DNA of 64,000 nt. Source: Viscum album (taxonomy: Eukaryota > Streptophyta > Magnoliopsida > Santalales > Viscaceae). The position numbers were made by a program, and so were the translations under genes. The notes under the pieces were generated by a model that was not told the origin of the DNA, searched no databases, and saw only the letters and a program-made list of their open reading frames with translations. Location: the NCBI GenBank assembly GCA_963277665.1, contig OY728157.1:369534067-369598066 (forward strand), given 5' to 3'. Shown piece by piece: positions 24,468-37,979 of this stretch. Positions within the stretch are counted from its first letter, which is position 1; each line of letters opens with the position of its first letter.

Positions 24468-26997
24468 TGTAACACCCTAAAATTCTAAAGTAAGAACCCT
24501 ATATTCGATATCATGAATGAAATAAGACACCAATCCTATAAGATGATATAATACAAAAATAATTTAAAATATATTTAATATTTTAAATCGATTTAACAGA
24601 TTTAATAGATTTAATATTTTTCAATTCAAGAAACACAATGTTAGCATTCATTACACTCAAGGGTGACCTTCTTCAATGGATTATGTTACATGCAATAACA
24701 TGTTTTACCAAACAATAATATACTATTAAAATTTTATTATTTAATATAATAAGATATAAACTAACCATTATGAATAGTATTAAATAACTTATGAAAATAT
24801 ATGGTTTATATAAAAAGAAATATTATTAATTGTATGCTTCTAAATGAGTTTGACCATAATAGAAATAATTAATTATAACTAATGAATTATTTTAATGAAA
24901 TATATATGTTATATTTTAAATAATATACTTTTTATATTCATCCATTAGGATTGATATGCATAAGATAAGAACAAACTCAATTTTACTCATAAAAACCTAT
25001 ATTTCTTTAAAGGTAATTTTACCGCCTTTTAATAGATAACCCATTTAAAAAATGAATTTTGAAAATTAAATTTATTTAATATGTAAAAGTAATATTCATA
25101 TTTTAGAGAGAATTAAACTAATTAGATAAGGGTAATTTTTGATATTCTTATGAAACATTTCATTTTTAATGAATAGTTAAAAATACTAAATTTTAGTTAA
25201 AAAATGGTTTTTTTCATCAAGTTTATTTATATAGTTAAATTATGTTTTTGAGCGGTTTTAAAGATTAATTATATAATATTTGTATCAATTAATTCAATAT
25301 AGTCCATTAGAAAAAATTTCACTTTGAAAATGACGATTAAAATACAGAAAACTTTTGGATATTTTTACTTTAAAAACTCGTATTGTCTTCCCGCCTTCGG
25401 GATGAATTTTAAATTAATTTCTCCCACTTATATGATTGGAATTTCGAAAATTGGATTCAATATTTGGAATAATCATAATTTATAATGGCAAATAAGATCA
25501 AATTTTGTTTTTCCAAAAATATTTGTGAAAGTAATTAAAGTTAATTACAATTATTAAGGTAAAATTAAGCTTAATAAAGAAATAAACATTAAATTTAAGG
25601 GACCAAATGACCTATAAACTTATACAACACCCATTTTACATAAATATATCTTCCATAAACCTTCCATTAATTATTTTGGATTTTTTATGACTTTTTTTAG
25701 GTAAGAACATGTGTACACCAAACTTATTTCCAAAATATCAAAGTGAGTCCTTCTCCTTCCCTATAAAAGGCCACCAACTCTCCCACTTATTCACACCTCT
25801 CAAACCAATTATGTTCATACAATATCTACCCAAATATATTACCAACATACCTCCCCTCTCCCATTATGCCTCCCTTTGGGTATAAATTCTTTCAAGGAAT
25901 CCTTTTGGTATAAACCAAAAGAAGTTACCCGATTAAGAGGTAACATCTTCTCTCAACATGTATAGTTTCATTTCCATTATCCACTCCATATACTATTCTT
26001 ATTTTATGGTTAAATAAAAAAACAGTACCACCAATATACTATTATATTTTTATGTTAATAGTTTTACCTACACTTACACACACCTCTATCTAATGTTTAG
26101 AAAACATACTATTTCTGTTTATGGATAACTACCACCTCACGAAATGATGATTGTTCATTTTCTCCTTACCACCTATCATGGTGGCCATTACTATGTGAAA
26201 TATGTTTATATATGATATATTTGATACTTATAATGTGTTTTTTCTTTGGTAATATTTATTTATAACATTTATTTGTGATGTCCATCTTCTGTAAATACAA
26301 TAATTTCATTTGAGTAAGTGTGGACTACTACCCCCTCAAAGCGATATGAACCATTCATGCCATAGATGGAATGTATAAGGGATGGTTTTAATAAAACTAT
26401 TTAACTTATATAACATAGATATTATAATATAATTATAATATACATATGTTTCATTTATTTTTCATTTTTTAATAAAAAAATGAATGGAAGTAGTGTTCAT
26501 GCGTATGTAATAGGGTTTCATGTGCCTAAAACAGGACATCCATTAAGAAATTGTTTCCCTCATTTATTTTTAGTTATAATTTATCCATTATATTTTTTTA
26601 CGACATATCTAAGGATACCATTAATTTTTAGTTCATTGATTAAATGAAATGTGTTATTAGTTATTTATCATGCCATGTTAGTTTATTCTCAATGATTCAT
26701 TATTGCTTCTATTTTACTTACCCTTATTAAGCATTTTATCTCACCCTTATTATGTTTCCTTTCCCCTGGTTATGAAGAATAAATATGTAAATAAGCATTC
26801 ATGGATTAAGTTTATTCCATTTTATTATGTATCATGCTAGTATTTTATATTTACCATTATATTATGGGTACTATGTATGTAATCTATCTTTACAATACAT
26901 ATACACTAATCATTCCTTAGGGATTTTATTCCTTGTAATCATGCCAATATAATAAAATAATGGACCAACTCTGGGAATCTGGGGTCGAGGCATTACA
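24468..26997 (+). repeat. 5' LTR of the nested gypsy-type element
   Basis: 2,530 bp, TG...CA. The first ~1.08 kb and last ~0.5 kb align with the 3' LTR. The central part (about 25,553-26,503), which holds the TATA box, finds no match there. Confidence 0.85.
25761..25770 (+). promoter_or_regulatory. Candidate LTR promoter TATA box
   Basis: CTATAAAAGG stands in a C/T-rich setting (TTCTCCTTCCctataaaagg) about 1.3 kb into the LTR, a usual place for the start of LTR transcription in plant gypsy elements. The partner LTR lacks this segment. Confidence 0.5.
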
Positions 26998-26998
26998 G

Positions 26999-27013
26999 TT
27001 AGTGATAGAGGAA
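26999..27013 (+). other. Candidate primer binding site, degenerate
   Basis: TTAGTGATAGAGGAA follows the LTR end by one base. It resembles the tRNA-iMet site TTGGTATCAGAGCAA at about 10 of 15 positions. Support is moderate and comes mainly from its position. Confidence 0.45.
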
Positions 27014-27539
27014 GTTTATAAAAAACCTTCGAAACTTGATTTAGAAAATATATATTAGGAAGAACAACCATAAGTTATAAATCGAGGATAAGTATACATA
27101 AAAGTCCTATAGTTTTGGTATGGTAGTGATTATGTTATTATTCCTAGTAATAAATCCTTGTATGGATACTAAAATTGGTCAGGGTTCTACAATTGATGTA
27201 CCTAGGAATAATAACTCTGATAAGGTGTTTTAGGACTGACTCGAGGTAACCTGGTACATGAAAATGAGCCTTATTGTGCACCTGTTCTGACACTTCTGGG
27301 GGATATTATTAGGATAGTTCAAATATTCATTACCGACCATTATAATGAATTTAAAATTAATGGTTTCTCCAAAGTAACAAAATTTTATTAATCTAGTATT
27401 TACGATGCATAAATTTATGTTATGTATTATAACATATTTAGAGTTATAGAATGTTCAAAATTTCAGGAGCTAATATAGTATATTCCATTGTTTAGAAATG
27501 ATTCATGGAAATAAGAATGGTATAAATACTCATGGACAA

Positions 27540-28410
27540 TGTAGAGTTTTCCCTACTGAGAAAGTCAATGAAGATGGTATTAGGACTGATCAAGTTATGG
27601 AAATATTAGGGAATCTTAGTCAGGTTATGACAAATAACCTTCCCTGAATGGAGGAAAATATTCCATGGAGAGAATATCCTTTGTTGGATCTCTTTATGTG
27701 GCATAATCCCCCATTGTTTAGTGGGAATAATAATCCAATTATAGCTGAACAGTGGATTATGTCTTTGGAGAAGATATTTATGTCCTTGGAATGCAGTGAA
27801 AATTAAAATTTTACACTGGAATTCTATTGTATCTCTGTTGATATTTATTAGTGGTGTTATATGATCTAGAATACAGTGGAGGAAGAATAAATTGAACTCA
27901 TGGAATTGAGAAATTTTAAGGATATTTTTTTGATAAATACTTCCCTCACGATCAACAAATTGATATGTAAAAAAAATTTACTTAGCTTAATGTAAAATGT
28001 AGAAGAGGGTGTTGTAGATTCTGAATCATCCTTTACAAGGTTAGATAGGTATGATACAGATTATATATGCATCATAGAGGGAAATATAAATCAATTATTT
28101 TAAGATCTTAAGAGAAATATCTGAATGGAACTGCTTTCTCAGAATTTTTCATCATATGATGAAATAGTTCTATGTTCTATCAAGACGGAGAAAGAATTCT
28201 CAAGACCCTATATATTCAAGGGAAACTAAGAGAAGAAAAAAAGAGGTCATCTGATAACCATGAAAAATTTAATGAGTCAAAGAATATTAAGGGAATGAAA
28301 GATTCTTCCTCTTATGATAACTGTGGAAAAATCACCTGGGTAAATGATTCAAGATATTGGGAGTTGGTTATAAGTTTGAAGAAAAGGGTCACCATTAAAA
28401 AAGAATAAAA
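27540..28410 (+). pseudogene. Gypsy-type gag (capsid and degenerate zinc knuckle)
   Basis: Around 27,706-27,800 the plus strand reads PPLFSG...AEQWIMSLEKIF...LECSE, a pattern typical of the start of the Ty3/gypsy capsid domain (retrotrans_gag). After stops and a shift, MELRNFKDIF near 27,900 matches the region that precedes the KFLxxK block. The open stretch 28,172-28,408 (78 codons) is the basic gag tail with a knuckle-like NCGK in which most of the Cys and His positions are lost. Gag packages the element's RNA into particles; this copy cannot make an intact protein. A polypurine tract and LTR follow without recognisable pol. Confidence 0.7.
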
Positions 28411-29710
28411 AGGGAAGAAGGAAAATGCAACTATTCAGTGCTAAAATGGTAAGATGATAAGAAACTATACAAATTAATGCACCAAGAATCAAGATAATAT
28501 ACCTCAGAAGAAGCTAAGGGATCATGTTCAAGCTTATTTTATTGATATTTCTGAAGTGGAATGATTATTTTACTTCTGTATTTGTATCTATGAAATATAT
28601 TGTAAAAGTATTTTATTTATGATATTCCCACGACATGATTTATGAAATATATAAGGATTTTACTATAATACTATGTTGTTAAGTATTTGAGACCATATTA
28701 TGAATGGTAATAGAAAATTTTATTTAGTAGAAGGTTAAAATTTTTAGAAGACACATTATTGAGGGAAAGAAAACCCTCAATATGTTCTTGAAGTTGAGAT
28801 AGTTATGAAGAAATGATTTATTTGTATGAGGAATGACTATCTTGGAACTAATTATTGACATGTCGACAGGTGGTTTATTGTATCACTAATTGAGTTTAAA
28901 ACACTTTTACATTTATGTAATATATCAAATAACCTATGTCTTACTTAATCAATAAGGAATAATTCATGTTTCCAATGAGGTTTTATGGTGATTCGAGTTA
29001 TTACCATATTTCAAGAGGATACACGATGATGTTATTCACATGTTTTGAATGTAAAAATTTAGAGATACTTCATGTTTATTAAAGGATAATGATAAGTTAA
29101 TTTTAGAAATCCAATTACTCTCTTTTAGAATTTACTATATCATAATCTATTTGAAAATATAACCATTGATAAAATGGTTTACGGTGATCATTGGATGATA
29201 TTTTAGAGGTTAATGTATTACTTCACCATATGATGCATCATCTGCTAAGAGTTGAAGTAGAAATAGTTAAAGTTATAATAAAAGGAAATGATTATTTTTA
29301 TAGAAATTTATATTTTTATATATTCTTATTGAGTGAAATAATTCCTTAATAATAGAAAAAAAAATTTGAATTTTTTTTGTCATATGATCACTTTTTTTTA
29401 TGATATCAATGACCTTTATTCATGCCCATGGTTTATGATTTTTTGGTCAAAAAATTTCATCTGAACATGTTCTCTAAAACTATCCATCAGAACATGATTT
29501 TTGTACTTTTTCTTCCATATCCATGTTTCCATTTCACACATATGTCCTCATTCTAGGAAACCTAGTTACACGATATTTTCAGTTTCCTTTCTCTCTTATT
29601 AAGAATATGTGATATTAACCCTTTTTATGATGTGGGTGTTTCAAAAAATAGTTTATTTTCAATCCCTCTATCACTGAGAACAATTTGAAATTATGAGGAC
29701 ATAATTTAAT
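28411..29710 (+). other. Interior between gag and 3' LTR, no recognisable pol
   Basis: About 1.3 kb of AT-rich sequence. Just after gag, near 28,600, the frame has the position expected for protease, but I cannot find a DTG/DSG motif. There is no RT, RNase H or integrase motif. Pol has probably been deleted. Confidence 0.5.
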
Positions 29711-29711
29711 T

Positions 29712-29724
29712 AAGGTGGTGAGAA
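29712..29724 (+). other. Polypurine tract
   Basis: AAGGTGGTGAGAA lies directly before the TGTAACACCC start of the 3' LTR at 29,725, as expected for a plus-strand element. Confidence 0.7.
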
Positions 29725-32323
29725 TGTAACACCCTGAAATTCTAATATAAGAACCTTGTATCCGTTAACGTGCATGGAACACGACACCAAGAACATAAGA
29801 GGATATAATACTACAATACATTAAAATATTTCTACTATTTTAATTATATTTTCTATATTTTATATTTTCAATTCACTCAACTATAAGTTAGAATTTATTA
29901 CATAAAGAGATACCTTTTTTGATGGCTTTCATTACATGCATGATCGAGTTTTACCGAACAATAATATATTATTAATATATTATTATTTAATATAATAAGA
30001 AATATATTATCCATTATTAATATTATTAACTAACTTATGAAAATATATGGTTTATATAAATACAAAATGAATTCATGAGTTACCAATTAAGGAGAAACAA
30101 AAATTAGAACCAATTGGATATAAAAAGAAATATTTTTATTTTTATGCTTCCCAAGAAGTTTTATGTTCATAAAAATAATTAATTAAAATTAATGATTGAA
30201 TTTATTGAAATATATATGTTATATATTCAATCAAATATTTTTTATATCCATCCAGTATGTTTGATATGAAAAAGATAAGAAGAAACCCTATTTTAAACAT
30301 AAAAACATATATTTTTATAAAAGAAATTTTACAGCTTTTTAATGACGAAACCATTTAAAATATAAAATTTTAAAACTTTAATTGATTTAATATGTCAAAA
30401 TAAACTTAATATTTGAGTGAAAAACATAATAATTATCTTAAGGTGATTTTTTATATTCTTCCTAAATATTTGAGTTTTTAATGAATAGTTAAAAATACTG
30501 AATGTTAGTTCAAAATTTCCTTTTAATATAATTTATTTATAAGGATAAATTATGTTTTAGATTATTTTTAAAGATTAATTAGATAATATTTTAGTCAGTT
30601 AATTCAATATAGTTCATTGGGATCAATTTCACTTTGAAAATGACAATAAAAAATAGCAAAATTTTGGACGTCTTTACTTTAAAAACCCACACTGTCGTCA
30701 TGCCCACATGATGAATTTTAAATTAATTTCTACCACTTATATGATTAGAATTATGAAAAATGTATTCCATATTCTAAATCAGAATAATTTATAATTTCTA
30801 ACAAGATCAAATTTGTTTTTGACCAAAAATATTAGTGAAAGTAATTAAAATTAATTATAATGGACTACTATAAATAGATATGTGCTGAATATATATGATA
30901 ATTAAAACATGTTACACATTATAGTGATCATGAAAACATGATAAAAATAACAAGATCAACAAATAGAATGTCAAAACATACTTGATTAAACTGGGAAATT
31001 AACACCTTAAATAGTCAATATAATGAAAGATTGTTAACAAAAAGGTGTTAAGCTATTATAAGAAGATAGTATATGATATCATGAATATGATTATGGTTCT
31101 ATTATAAGTTAGTAACATGTTTTAAACAACAATACAAGAGGTTTAATAAAACATGAGAAATGGATGGTTAAGGTAAGGGAATATCGTCTTAATTTACATT
31201 TCATTGAGACTTATTTGTTATTATGTGCCAATTCACTTTTATCTAGTTAATTTCCTGATTTTTTCAAGTTATATCACGAATAACCTTATTATCATGTTAT
31301 TATATGTTTTATTTAACTTCATAACTTTCTAGAGATTATTGTTCAAATGTTTCAAAGTTGTATGGGACACTTTGGAATGTTTAAATATTATTCTCTTTAG
31401 GATTATTCTTAATGATTATCTTTATAATCTTACTTCATTTTATGATTGTGAACCTTCTATTGAAAAAATAACTTTGTTATAATAATATTCCATGAAAATT
31501 TACTTTAATATCCATTTTATCATACAATTTATACTAGTATTTCTTAAACCATATATCATTTCACATATGGTGTTTAGTTTGATAGTTATTTGATTAACTG
31601 GGGAATTACTGATAAAACTATATTTTTTTATTAAATATAGACATTTTATAAGGAATATTATTTATTTCAATTATTGGATATGAGGAATGATTTGGACTGG
31701 TATTGAAGTATAGAGCACTAGCTTTATATAGCTCCTAAATGCATTGACAGGTTCTCATGAGACAAATAAGTTGACCAAATTAAATGAGTTTTTATCCTTA
31801 GTTTTAAATAATCTAGTGAAATGTATTGATGGAAATAGGTTTTCTTGTTCCTTACACATGACATCCATTAATAAATCATTTCCATCATTTATTTTCAATT
31901 ATTATTCATCCATGAGATTTTTTATCGACATATCTATGGATACTTTTTATTTTCAGGTCATTGGTTAAATGGAATGTGTTATCATCTATTTAACTTATCA
32001 TGTTTATTTATTTATATTGATTCATTATTGATTCCATTTTAAATACCCTTACTAATATTTTGAGCTCACCCTTATTATGTTTTATTTCCATAGGTTATGA
32101 AAAAGAAGTCTTTGAATAAGCATTGAAGGATACATTTTATTCCATTTTATTATATATTATGTTTTTATATTCTATTTCCCAGTGTATTATGGGTAACATG
32201 TATGTAATCTAGATTTCCAAGACTAATAATATAATTGATCCTTTAGGACTTGATTCATTTTAATCATGCTAATTTAATAAAATAATGTACCAACTCTAGG
32301 ATTCTAGGGTCAGGGCGTTATAT
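29725..32323 (+). repeat. 3' LTR of the nested gypsy-type element
   Basis: 2,599 bp. It aligns with the 5' LTR over about 29,725-30,860 and 31,829-32,323. The centre (30,861-31,829) does not align by eye with the corresponding 951 bp of the 5' LTR in either orientation. The final CA has become TA. Confidence 0.8.
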
Positions 32324-32328
32324 TTTTC

Positions 32329-34040
32329 AGCATCAAATTAAATTATAAGACTTTTAAGTAGTTCATATGACTTTATCAGTATCAAAATTTGGCTAGAGAA
32401 TCCATTTTTGAGAGTTGGTTTATGCATTTGAGCGACAACATAAGTCTTTGAGTTTTTATCGTAAGACTTCACAAAATTTCAGTTTTTGCAGATCATAAGA
32501 CTTCATGTCTATGTGAATAACACTTTAAAGTTACAAACATAAGTATTTAAGATAGTGTAATAATTTTATCATAATTATTTATTTAGCATAATCCTTTGAA
32601 TTCCCAATGTAATTATTTAACACAAAGAAAAATTTAATTTTTGACTGGGTGAAAAATCAGGTTTCCAGAGTTCAAATATTTTAATAAATCTAAACCAGAT
32701 TATTCATGTTCAGATGTTTAATGATTAAAACATCACATTTTTTATTTTATTCAAACCAGATGAAAAAATCAATGATCCTCATCAGTTAATGAAATGTTTT
32801 AACATAAAATTAGTAGAATGAGATGAGATCAAGAAGAAATTCATTTATTTAGTTTTAAATAATAATTCATATTTTACTATGATGATGCTTTGTTGATCTA
32901 TAGTTACTATAATCATAATTTTTTTTCAATGATTCAAGATAGTCTTTGAAGTTTTGTTGTGCAGTTAGTATTTCCTTCATGCCACAAGTAGGTAGAAACA
33001 AAATATAATTAGTAAAAACTAATTATACTCAAACATTCTTTAAAAAGGTTTAAGATAATGTAAATTGAGACTAAATTGAATGAATCATAAGAATATGATA
33101 GAGTTGTTTTCCCAAGGAATAAGATAAGGAAATTTATGGTATTTCCATGAAGAAATGGGGAGGAGACTCACGTAAAAACTTTTAATGAGTCTTGGGAAGA
33201 ATGATCAAGGAAGCTTAAAATACTGAAATACACATATAAATTTCTTTTGGTAGTCTCAAGACGCCTTATCATATACCAATTTGGGTATATACAAATGATG
33301 TTTGGATTTAATGTACTGTCTAACAAGAAAATTGATTTTTCAAAGAAATAAAATTTGTAGATGAAAATATATATGTTTAAAAAGGTGTAGATGTGGGTGT
33401 GTGAGAAAAATATTGATAAGAATAAGGGATTAGGGTTCATGATGTTCATAACTTATCATTTACATCTTCTTAATCTAGATTATCTTGTAAATGAGTTTTT
33501 ATATTGATAATAAAGGAGAAGATCTACAATAGATACTACAAAAAGTGAGTATTTTGTGTTGAATATTCTAAATGCTCATGGATAACATCTTCATCAGTTA
33601 TTGAAGCAACATAGAGATTTAAGCGATCTTTCTCATTTTTTGTAACTCATTGTAACCCACAGGATGTTGAGTATGGATAACGAGATATTTTGTAATGGTA
33701 ACAATGGGATGCTGTGAAATTGTAGGTGAATATTGATTACCCTCTACCCATTACAAGTTCTTTATTGACTTGTAATGGAAAATAAATAATTTAGATAGTC
33801 ACCATATAAAGCAATGAGTAATATCATATGCTATTTCCAAACCTTATAAAAAAGTTTATGTGCCTTGCCCTGTTCATTTTATTCATTGTCATAAAATTCT
33901 GACTCAATAATATTCATGTGAGAGATTTATTCTCTAACTAGCTAAAAATTACCATTTAAAGAACAATAAGAACTAGTAAAAATAATATTATATAATAATT
34001 CACCCCCCAAGTGTATTTATAAAATCCATTATCTCTAACA
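32329..34040 (+). repeat. Copia 5' LTR, right fragment
   Basis: It continues the LTR cut at 24,467. Blocks match the 3' LTR in order: 33,001-33,030 with 40,506-40,535, 33,170-33,350 with 40,678-40,855, and 33,590-33,650 with 41,097-41,150. It ends in a C-run and TCTAACA just before the primer site. The rejoined LTR is about 2.0 kb. Degenerate copies of an RTAAGNCTT motif occur several times in its left part (32,340-32,560). Confidence 0.8.
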
Positions 34041-34042
34041 TG

Positions 34043-34054
34043 TTGTATAAAAGT
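34043..34054 (+). other. Copia primer binding site, degenerate
   Basis: TTGTATAAAAGT, followed by TAGG, matches the iMet site TGGTATCAGAGC at 8 of 12 positions and lies two bases after the LTR end. Confidence 0.5.
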
Positions 34055-34129
34055 TAGGTTTCATTTTTTACACTCTTTCAGTGTATTGAATAATTGACAA
34101 CATCAAAACTATGAATAGTAAATGAGTTT

Positions 34130-34760
34130 CAATGTTTGATGGAAAAAATTCACATGGGTGAAAAAATAGGATGTTGCTTTATTTTTCCACTCGTTCTTGA
34201 GGTTATTGATGCAACTATAGTTAGTTTTCTTCCTTTTGAAAGAGGTGGTCCTTTAACCTTCACTGAAAAAGAGAATTATTAAATTCGATATAGAATCAAG
34301 GAATAATATTCTTTTACCTCTCCTTTAGAAATTTTTTCTAGGGATACTGGTTTATAAAGTACCAAGTAAGTATAGAAAAATTTAGAAATAATTTATGAAG
34401 GTAATTATAAGGTCAAAGAGGAAAAGCAATAGATATGGAGAATCAATTTTAAAGATATAAAGATGGATGAGGAGGAATCCATTGGTTTTCACTTCACTAG
34501 AGTTAATAAAATTTTGAGTAACATTAAGGGATTTGGTGAACAAATAGAGGATGATGTAAATGTGAATAAACTCATGAGGATTTTACCTGATATATTTTAT
34601 TCCAAAAATTATACTATTGGAGATAGGGATGGTATTTATCTTAGTGAGTTACATGATATTATCATTTCCTATATAATGAGAAACATAATAACTTTTATGT
34701 AGAAAGTTAAAGATGATAAGGATTTTGAAGCCATGATAAAGATAAATATAAAAAAGAAGA
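34130..34760 (+). pseudogene. Copia gag (UBN2-type)
   Basis: The start reads MFDGKNSHG, then a stop, then KNRML, which fits the FDGxNFxxWKxRM opening of copia gag. Near 34,382-34,430 LEIIYEGNYKVKEEKQ matches the TYEG-K-VK-K block. The open stretch 34,463-34,702 (79 codons) continues through the helical gag domain, with MRILPDIF corresponding to the RSLPxxF motif. Gag forms the particle that packages the RNA. At least two stops interrupt it, so the copy is dead. The pattern is closest to SIRE/Maximus-type gag. Confidence 0.75.
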
Positions 34761-36570
34761 TCCTAAATCTTCTAATGAATTATATGGTGATGATCATATG
34801 GGTGAATATGGAAAGAAAATCAATTCTCTTATCTAAAAAACCAAAAAAGGAAAAGGAAAGTACAAGGTTAAAATTCCATTAAAATTATTCAACTATGGTA
34901 GAATTGGAAATTTTCTATAGATTTTATAAAGAAAAATAATCTTGAATATAAATCCAATGAAATTTAAAAAAATCCCATGAAGAAGATGTGGGGGAAGAAT
35001 ACGGAGGCTAAAAAAATCATGTGAGTTTAAGAAAATGTTTTTGGGATGAAATGGAAAAATGATTAATAAGAAAATAAGATGATGAAAAAAATTCATCTTG
35101 AATTAAATCCAAAGATGAAGGTAATGGAAAGTTAATAAACTTTATAATGTTTTTATGGAATTAATTAACCTCTACAAGTAGTGAAAAATAAGGTAGTTAA
35201 GAAACATATATGGAGCACATGCTCAAAACTAAGTTGTATGTTTTCCTTGATAAAAATTTAATGTTTTAAAGGTATTTTAAATCTCTAAAGAAGGAAAATG
35301 AGAAGAAGGATGAATGAAAAACTTATTCTAAATAAATAAACAAAAAACATTGAAGAACACAAGAAATAAAACTTAAAATTGGTAGAGAATGAAATTATTT
35401 TGAGTGATCTGGAATAAAAATAGGTCACCGTGGAAGAGAAACTGATCCAGTTGGATTAAGAATATATTGAAACTAAAAATGTGGAGAAAATAGTTTAATA
35501 TTAATTCAAAAAAATTTATGAATTCAAGGATTACACACCTTTAATAGCTGAAAAATCCATTATTTCATCTCTTGTTAAATTAGTACCTAAATCTTCCCCA
35601 AAAGATGAATTTTTTTTCTTAATAATGTTGTCTCAAATTAAAAAATCTAGAAAATTTTGGGCTAGTATAGATGATGATAAATAATCTATTATATATATGT
35701 AATAAATTATAATTCAAATAAATTAAATATCTTTAAATAATAATTAATATCACGATATATATGGATAGAAAAGATATAATTATAAAACAGACTTTTCAGA
35801 ATACACTTATTTATAGCAGGAGGTTTAGATTTAGTTGATATTTCTGGTTTTGTGGGATTTATAGTCAGAAGACCTATGAAGGATGGTGAAACATATATCT
35901 ACCTATAAGAATAAAAAGTTAAGGGGATTTTACTTTGATATTAAAAGAAGTGAGTTACAACAAAAAAATTAATGAATAAGTTCACTTCAAATCTCTCTAC
36001 TCTAAATATGTTTGAAAGCTTGAACCAAATAAGTACTAGATGTGAGAATCCATGACATTATGATAAAGAATATATAATTTTTTTTCTAAAAAATCACTTT
36101 CCATGATAATGTAAAAGGAGTTTGGAAGAAAAATCAATATGAAATTTTATTCTTTGAAGAGGTGGCCTTAAAGGCAAGAAATAAAAAAAGACCTTGTATA
36201 CATGACATTGAATTCACTTCACATATGATTAGAGACAATAATATTTTAATGAATATTATGGAACTTGAGGGAGGATTAGTTAAATTTTTCAATAACTGAT
36301 CAATAACTTTTAAATAAATATTAAAGGTGTTGGTACTACTGAGATTAAGTCTTAAGGACTTTAGTGTGAATATGTCTTGTTTGTGGAAGGGTTGAAACAC
36401 AACTTGTTAAGAATTAAAAAATTATGTGATGAGGGGAATGGAACTTTATTCCAAAATATCTCATGTTTTGTTGTAAATTATATGGATGGAAGAGTTGATA
36501 CAAGAGTCGAAAGAACAAGTTGAAACTTGTTTCAAATTATTGAACCATCCAACTTGTTCTACATGATTTC
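34761..36570 (+). pseudogene. Decayed gag tail / protease region of the copia element
   Basis: Between gag and GAG-pre-integrase the element should hold the zinc knuckle and aspartic protease. The sequence is lysine- and glutamate-rich in translation but every frame is broken and I cannot find the CCHC knuckle or the D(S/T)G motif. The call rests on position only. Confidence 0.4.
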
Positions 36571-36579
36571 CATGGATTA

Positions 36580-37095
36580 AAATGACTTATTTAAAAGGAG
36601 ACTTGGTCACCTTAGACAAGGAAATATGAGAAATATATCTAATTAAAAAAATTGAGATTCCTTACCAAAATAAATATATAAAGATATTTTTTAAGACATG
36701 ATAAAAGAATAAGATGATTCAAAAGACACACAAGAAGGTGGGAATAAATTCTACTAGTCCTTTGGAACTGATATATTCAAATAGGTGCGGTCCCTTGGCG
36801 AAAAATTCAATAAAGAGTGATATCTAATTCATTAAAGTCATATCTAAATACAACCTCATGAAAAATTCACTCTTCATGAATCAAAAATTAGAGGCTATTC
36901 AAATGTTCAATGTTTTCAAAAGACAAGTGAAAAAAGATCTTAGGGTTTAGATAAAAAGGATTTGGTCAGACAATAGAAAGAATATACAATCAATGATTTT
37001 GATAGATTACAATAAAATCCTAGAATAAAACCAAAATTTAACACACCATAAAATCCTTATAATAATGGTGTGCTTGAAAGAAAAAATATAAGTAT
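36580..37095 (+). pseudogene. Copia GAG-pre-integrase and integrase core
   Basis: At 36,583-36,665 the plus strand reads DLFKRRLGHLRQGNMRNISN, the GAG-pre-integrase signature (WHRRLGHxxxxxI) that contains the zinc-binding His. At about 36,735-36,800 STSPLELIYSNRCGPL matches the first catalytic block, with Asn where Asp is normal. At about 36,965 WSDN corresponds to the second catalytic block. Integrase inserts the cDNA into the genome. Several stops and at least one frame change near the third block (37,040-37,080) show it is inactive. Confidence 0.75.
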
Positions 37096-37979
37096 TGTAA
37101 AAATTGATATAATTATACTTGTTGAGCATAATCTTCCAAAAGTTATTTTGGAGAGAATCTATTTGCACTACTGTGAATATCCAAAATAGGTTCTTATTGA
37201 TAATTGAAACTCATAACTTTGCATATGATATATGGAATAAAAAACAACTTAAAAATAATTCAAATTCATTGAAAACCCCAATTATATAAAGATAATGTGA
37301 AAAAACGTAGTGAAGTTTGAAGAAAAGGATAAAGAAGACACCTTTCTAAGGTATCTTTCAAATTGATATAGATACAAATGATAGAGAAAAATACTGATAT
37401 AAGGTGATAAAATGTATATATATTAAAATAATTGAAAATAAGTACACTATAGATGTGTTTATTAAGATTAATGACGTATTTTTTTAGGGTGGAAAACCTA
37501 TAGAACTCTAAAAAACAGATTGGTGAGTAATCTATTACAATATAGGTGGTGATTGATATATATTCAAATGATACTAGTGTAGAATTAAGGACTGATAATT
37601 AGGGATAATTTAATTAGAGGCTAAGGAATCATGTTGAATATGATAATATTATTAGTTGACATGATGCATAAACCCAAAAATGGAAAATGTTTAGGATTGA
37701 AAACTAATCAACACTTATTTCACATGTTGAAACTCATACTATTAATAAGAAAGTAGAAAAAAATAAGTGGATTATTTAATTTAATAAAGATATTGATAAA
37801 ATAGAGAAAAAATCCACTTGGTATATTATAAGAAGTCCTCACTATAAGAATATCATTGGCACTGAGTGCATTTTCCTAAATAAGCTGAATGAGAGAAAAT
37901 AAGTCATATGAAATAAAGAATAGATGATGTGTAATGGTTAATTGTAGATAGAATGACTTGAATTTAAAGAACCCTTTTC

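Larger units (their letters stand above)
24468..32323 (+). mobile_element. Gag-only Ty3/gypsy-type LTR element nested in the copia 5' LTR
   Basis: LTRs at 24,468-26,997 and 29,725-32,323 both start TGTAACACCCT and end in GCATTACA or GCGTTATA. Flanking 5-mers are TTTGT (24,463-24,467) and TTTTT (32,324-32,328), a target duplication with one change. A primer-site-like sequence follows the left LTR and a clear polypurine tract precedes the right LTR. The 2.7 kb interior carries plus-strand gag. I see no RT or integrase, so it is a deletion derivative or non-autonomous. Removing it rejoins the copia LTR cleanly: GCATTTGT plus CAGCATCAAATT against the 3' LTR's GAATTCATTAACATCAAATT. Confidence 0.85.

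Noticed and set aside
33168..33449. 93-codon minus-strand frame
   Set aside because: Lies in the copia LTR, opposite to its strand, and is not conserved in the 3' LTR.
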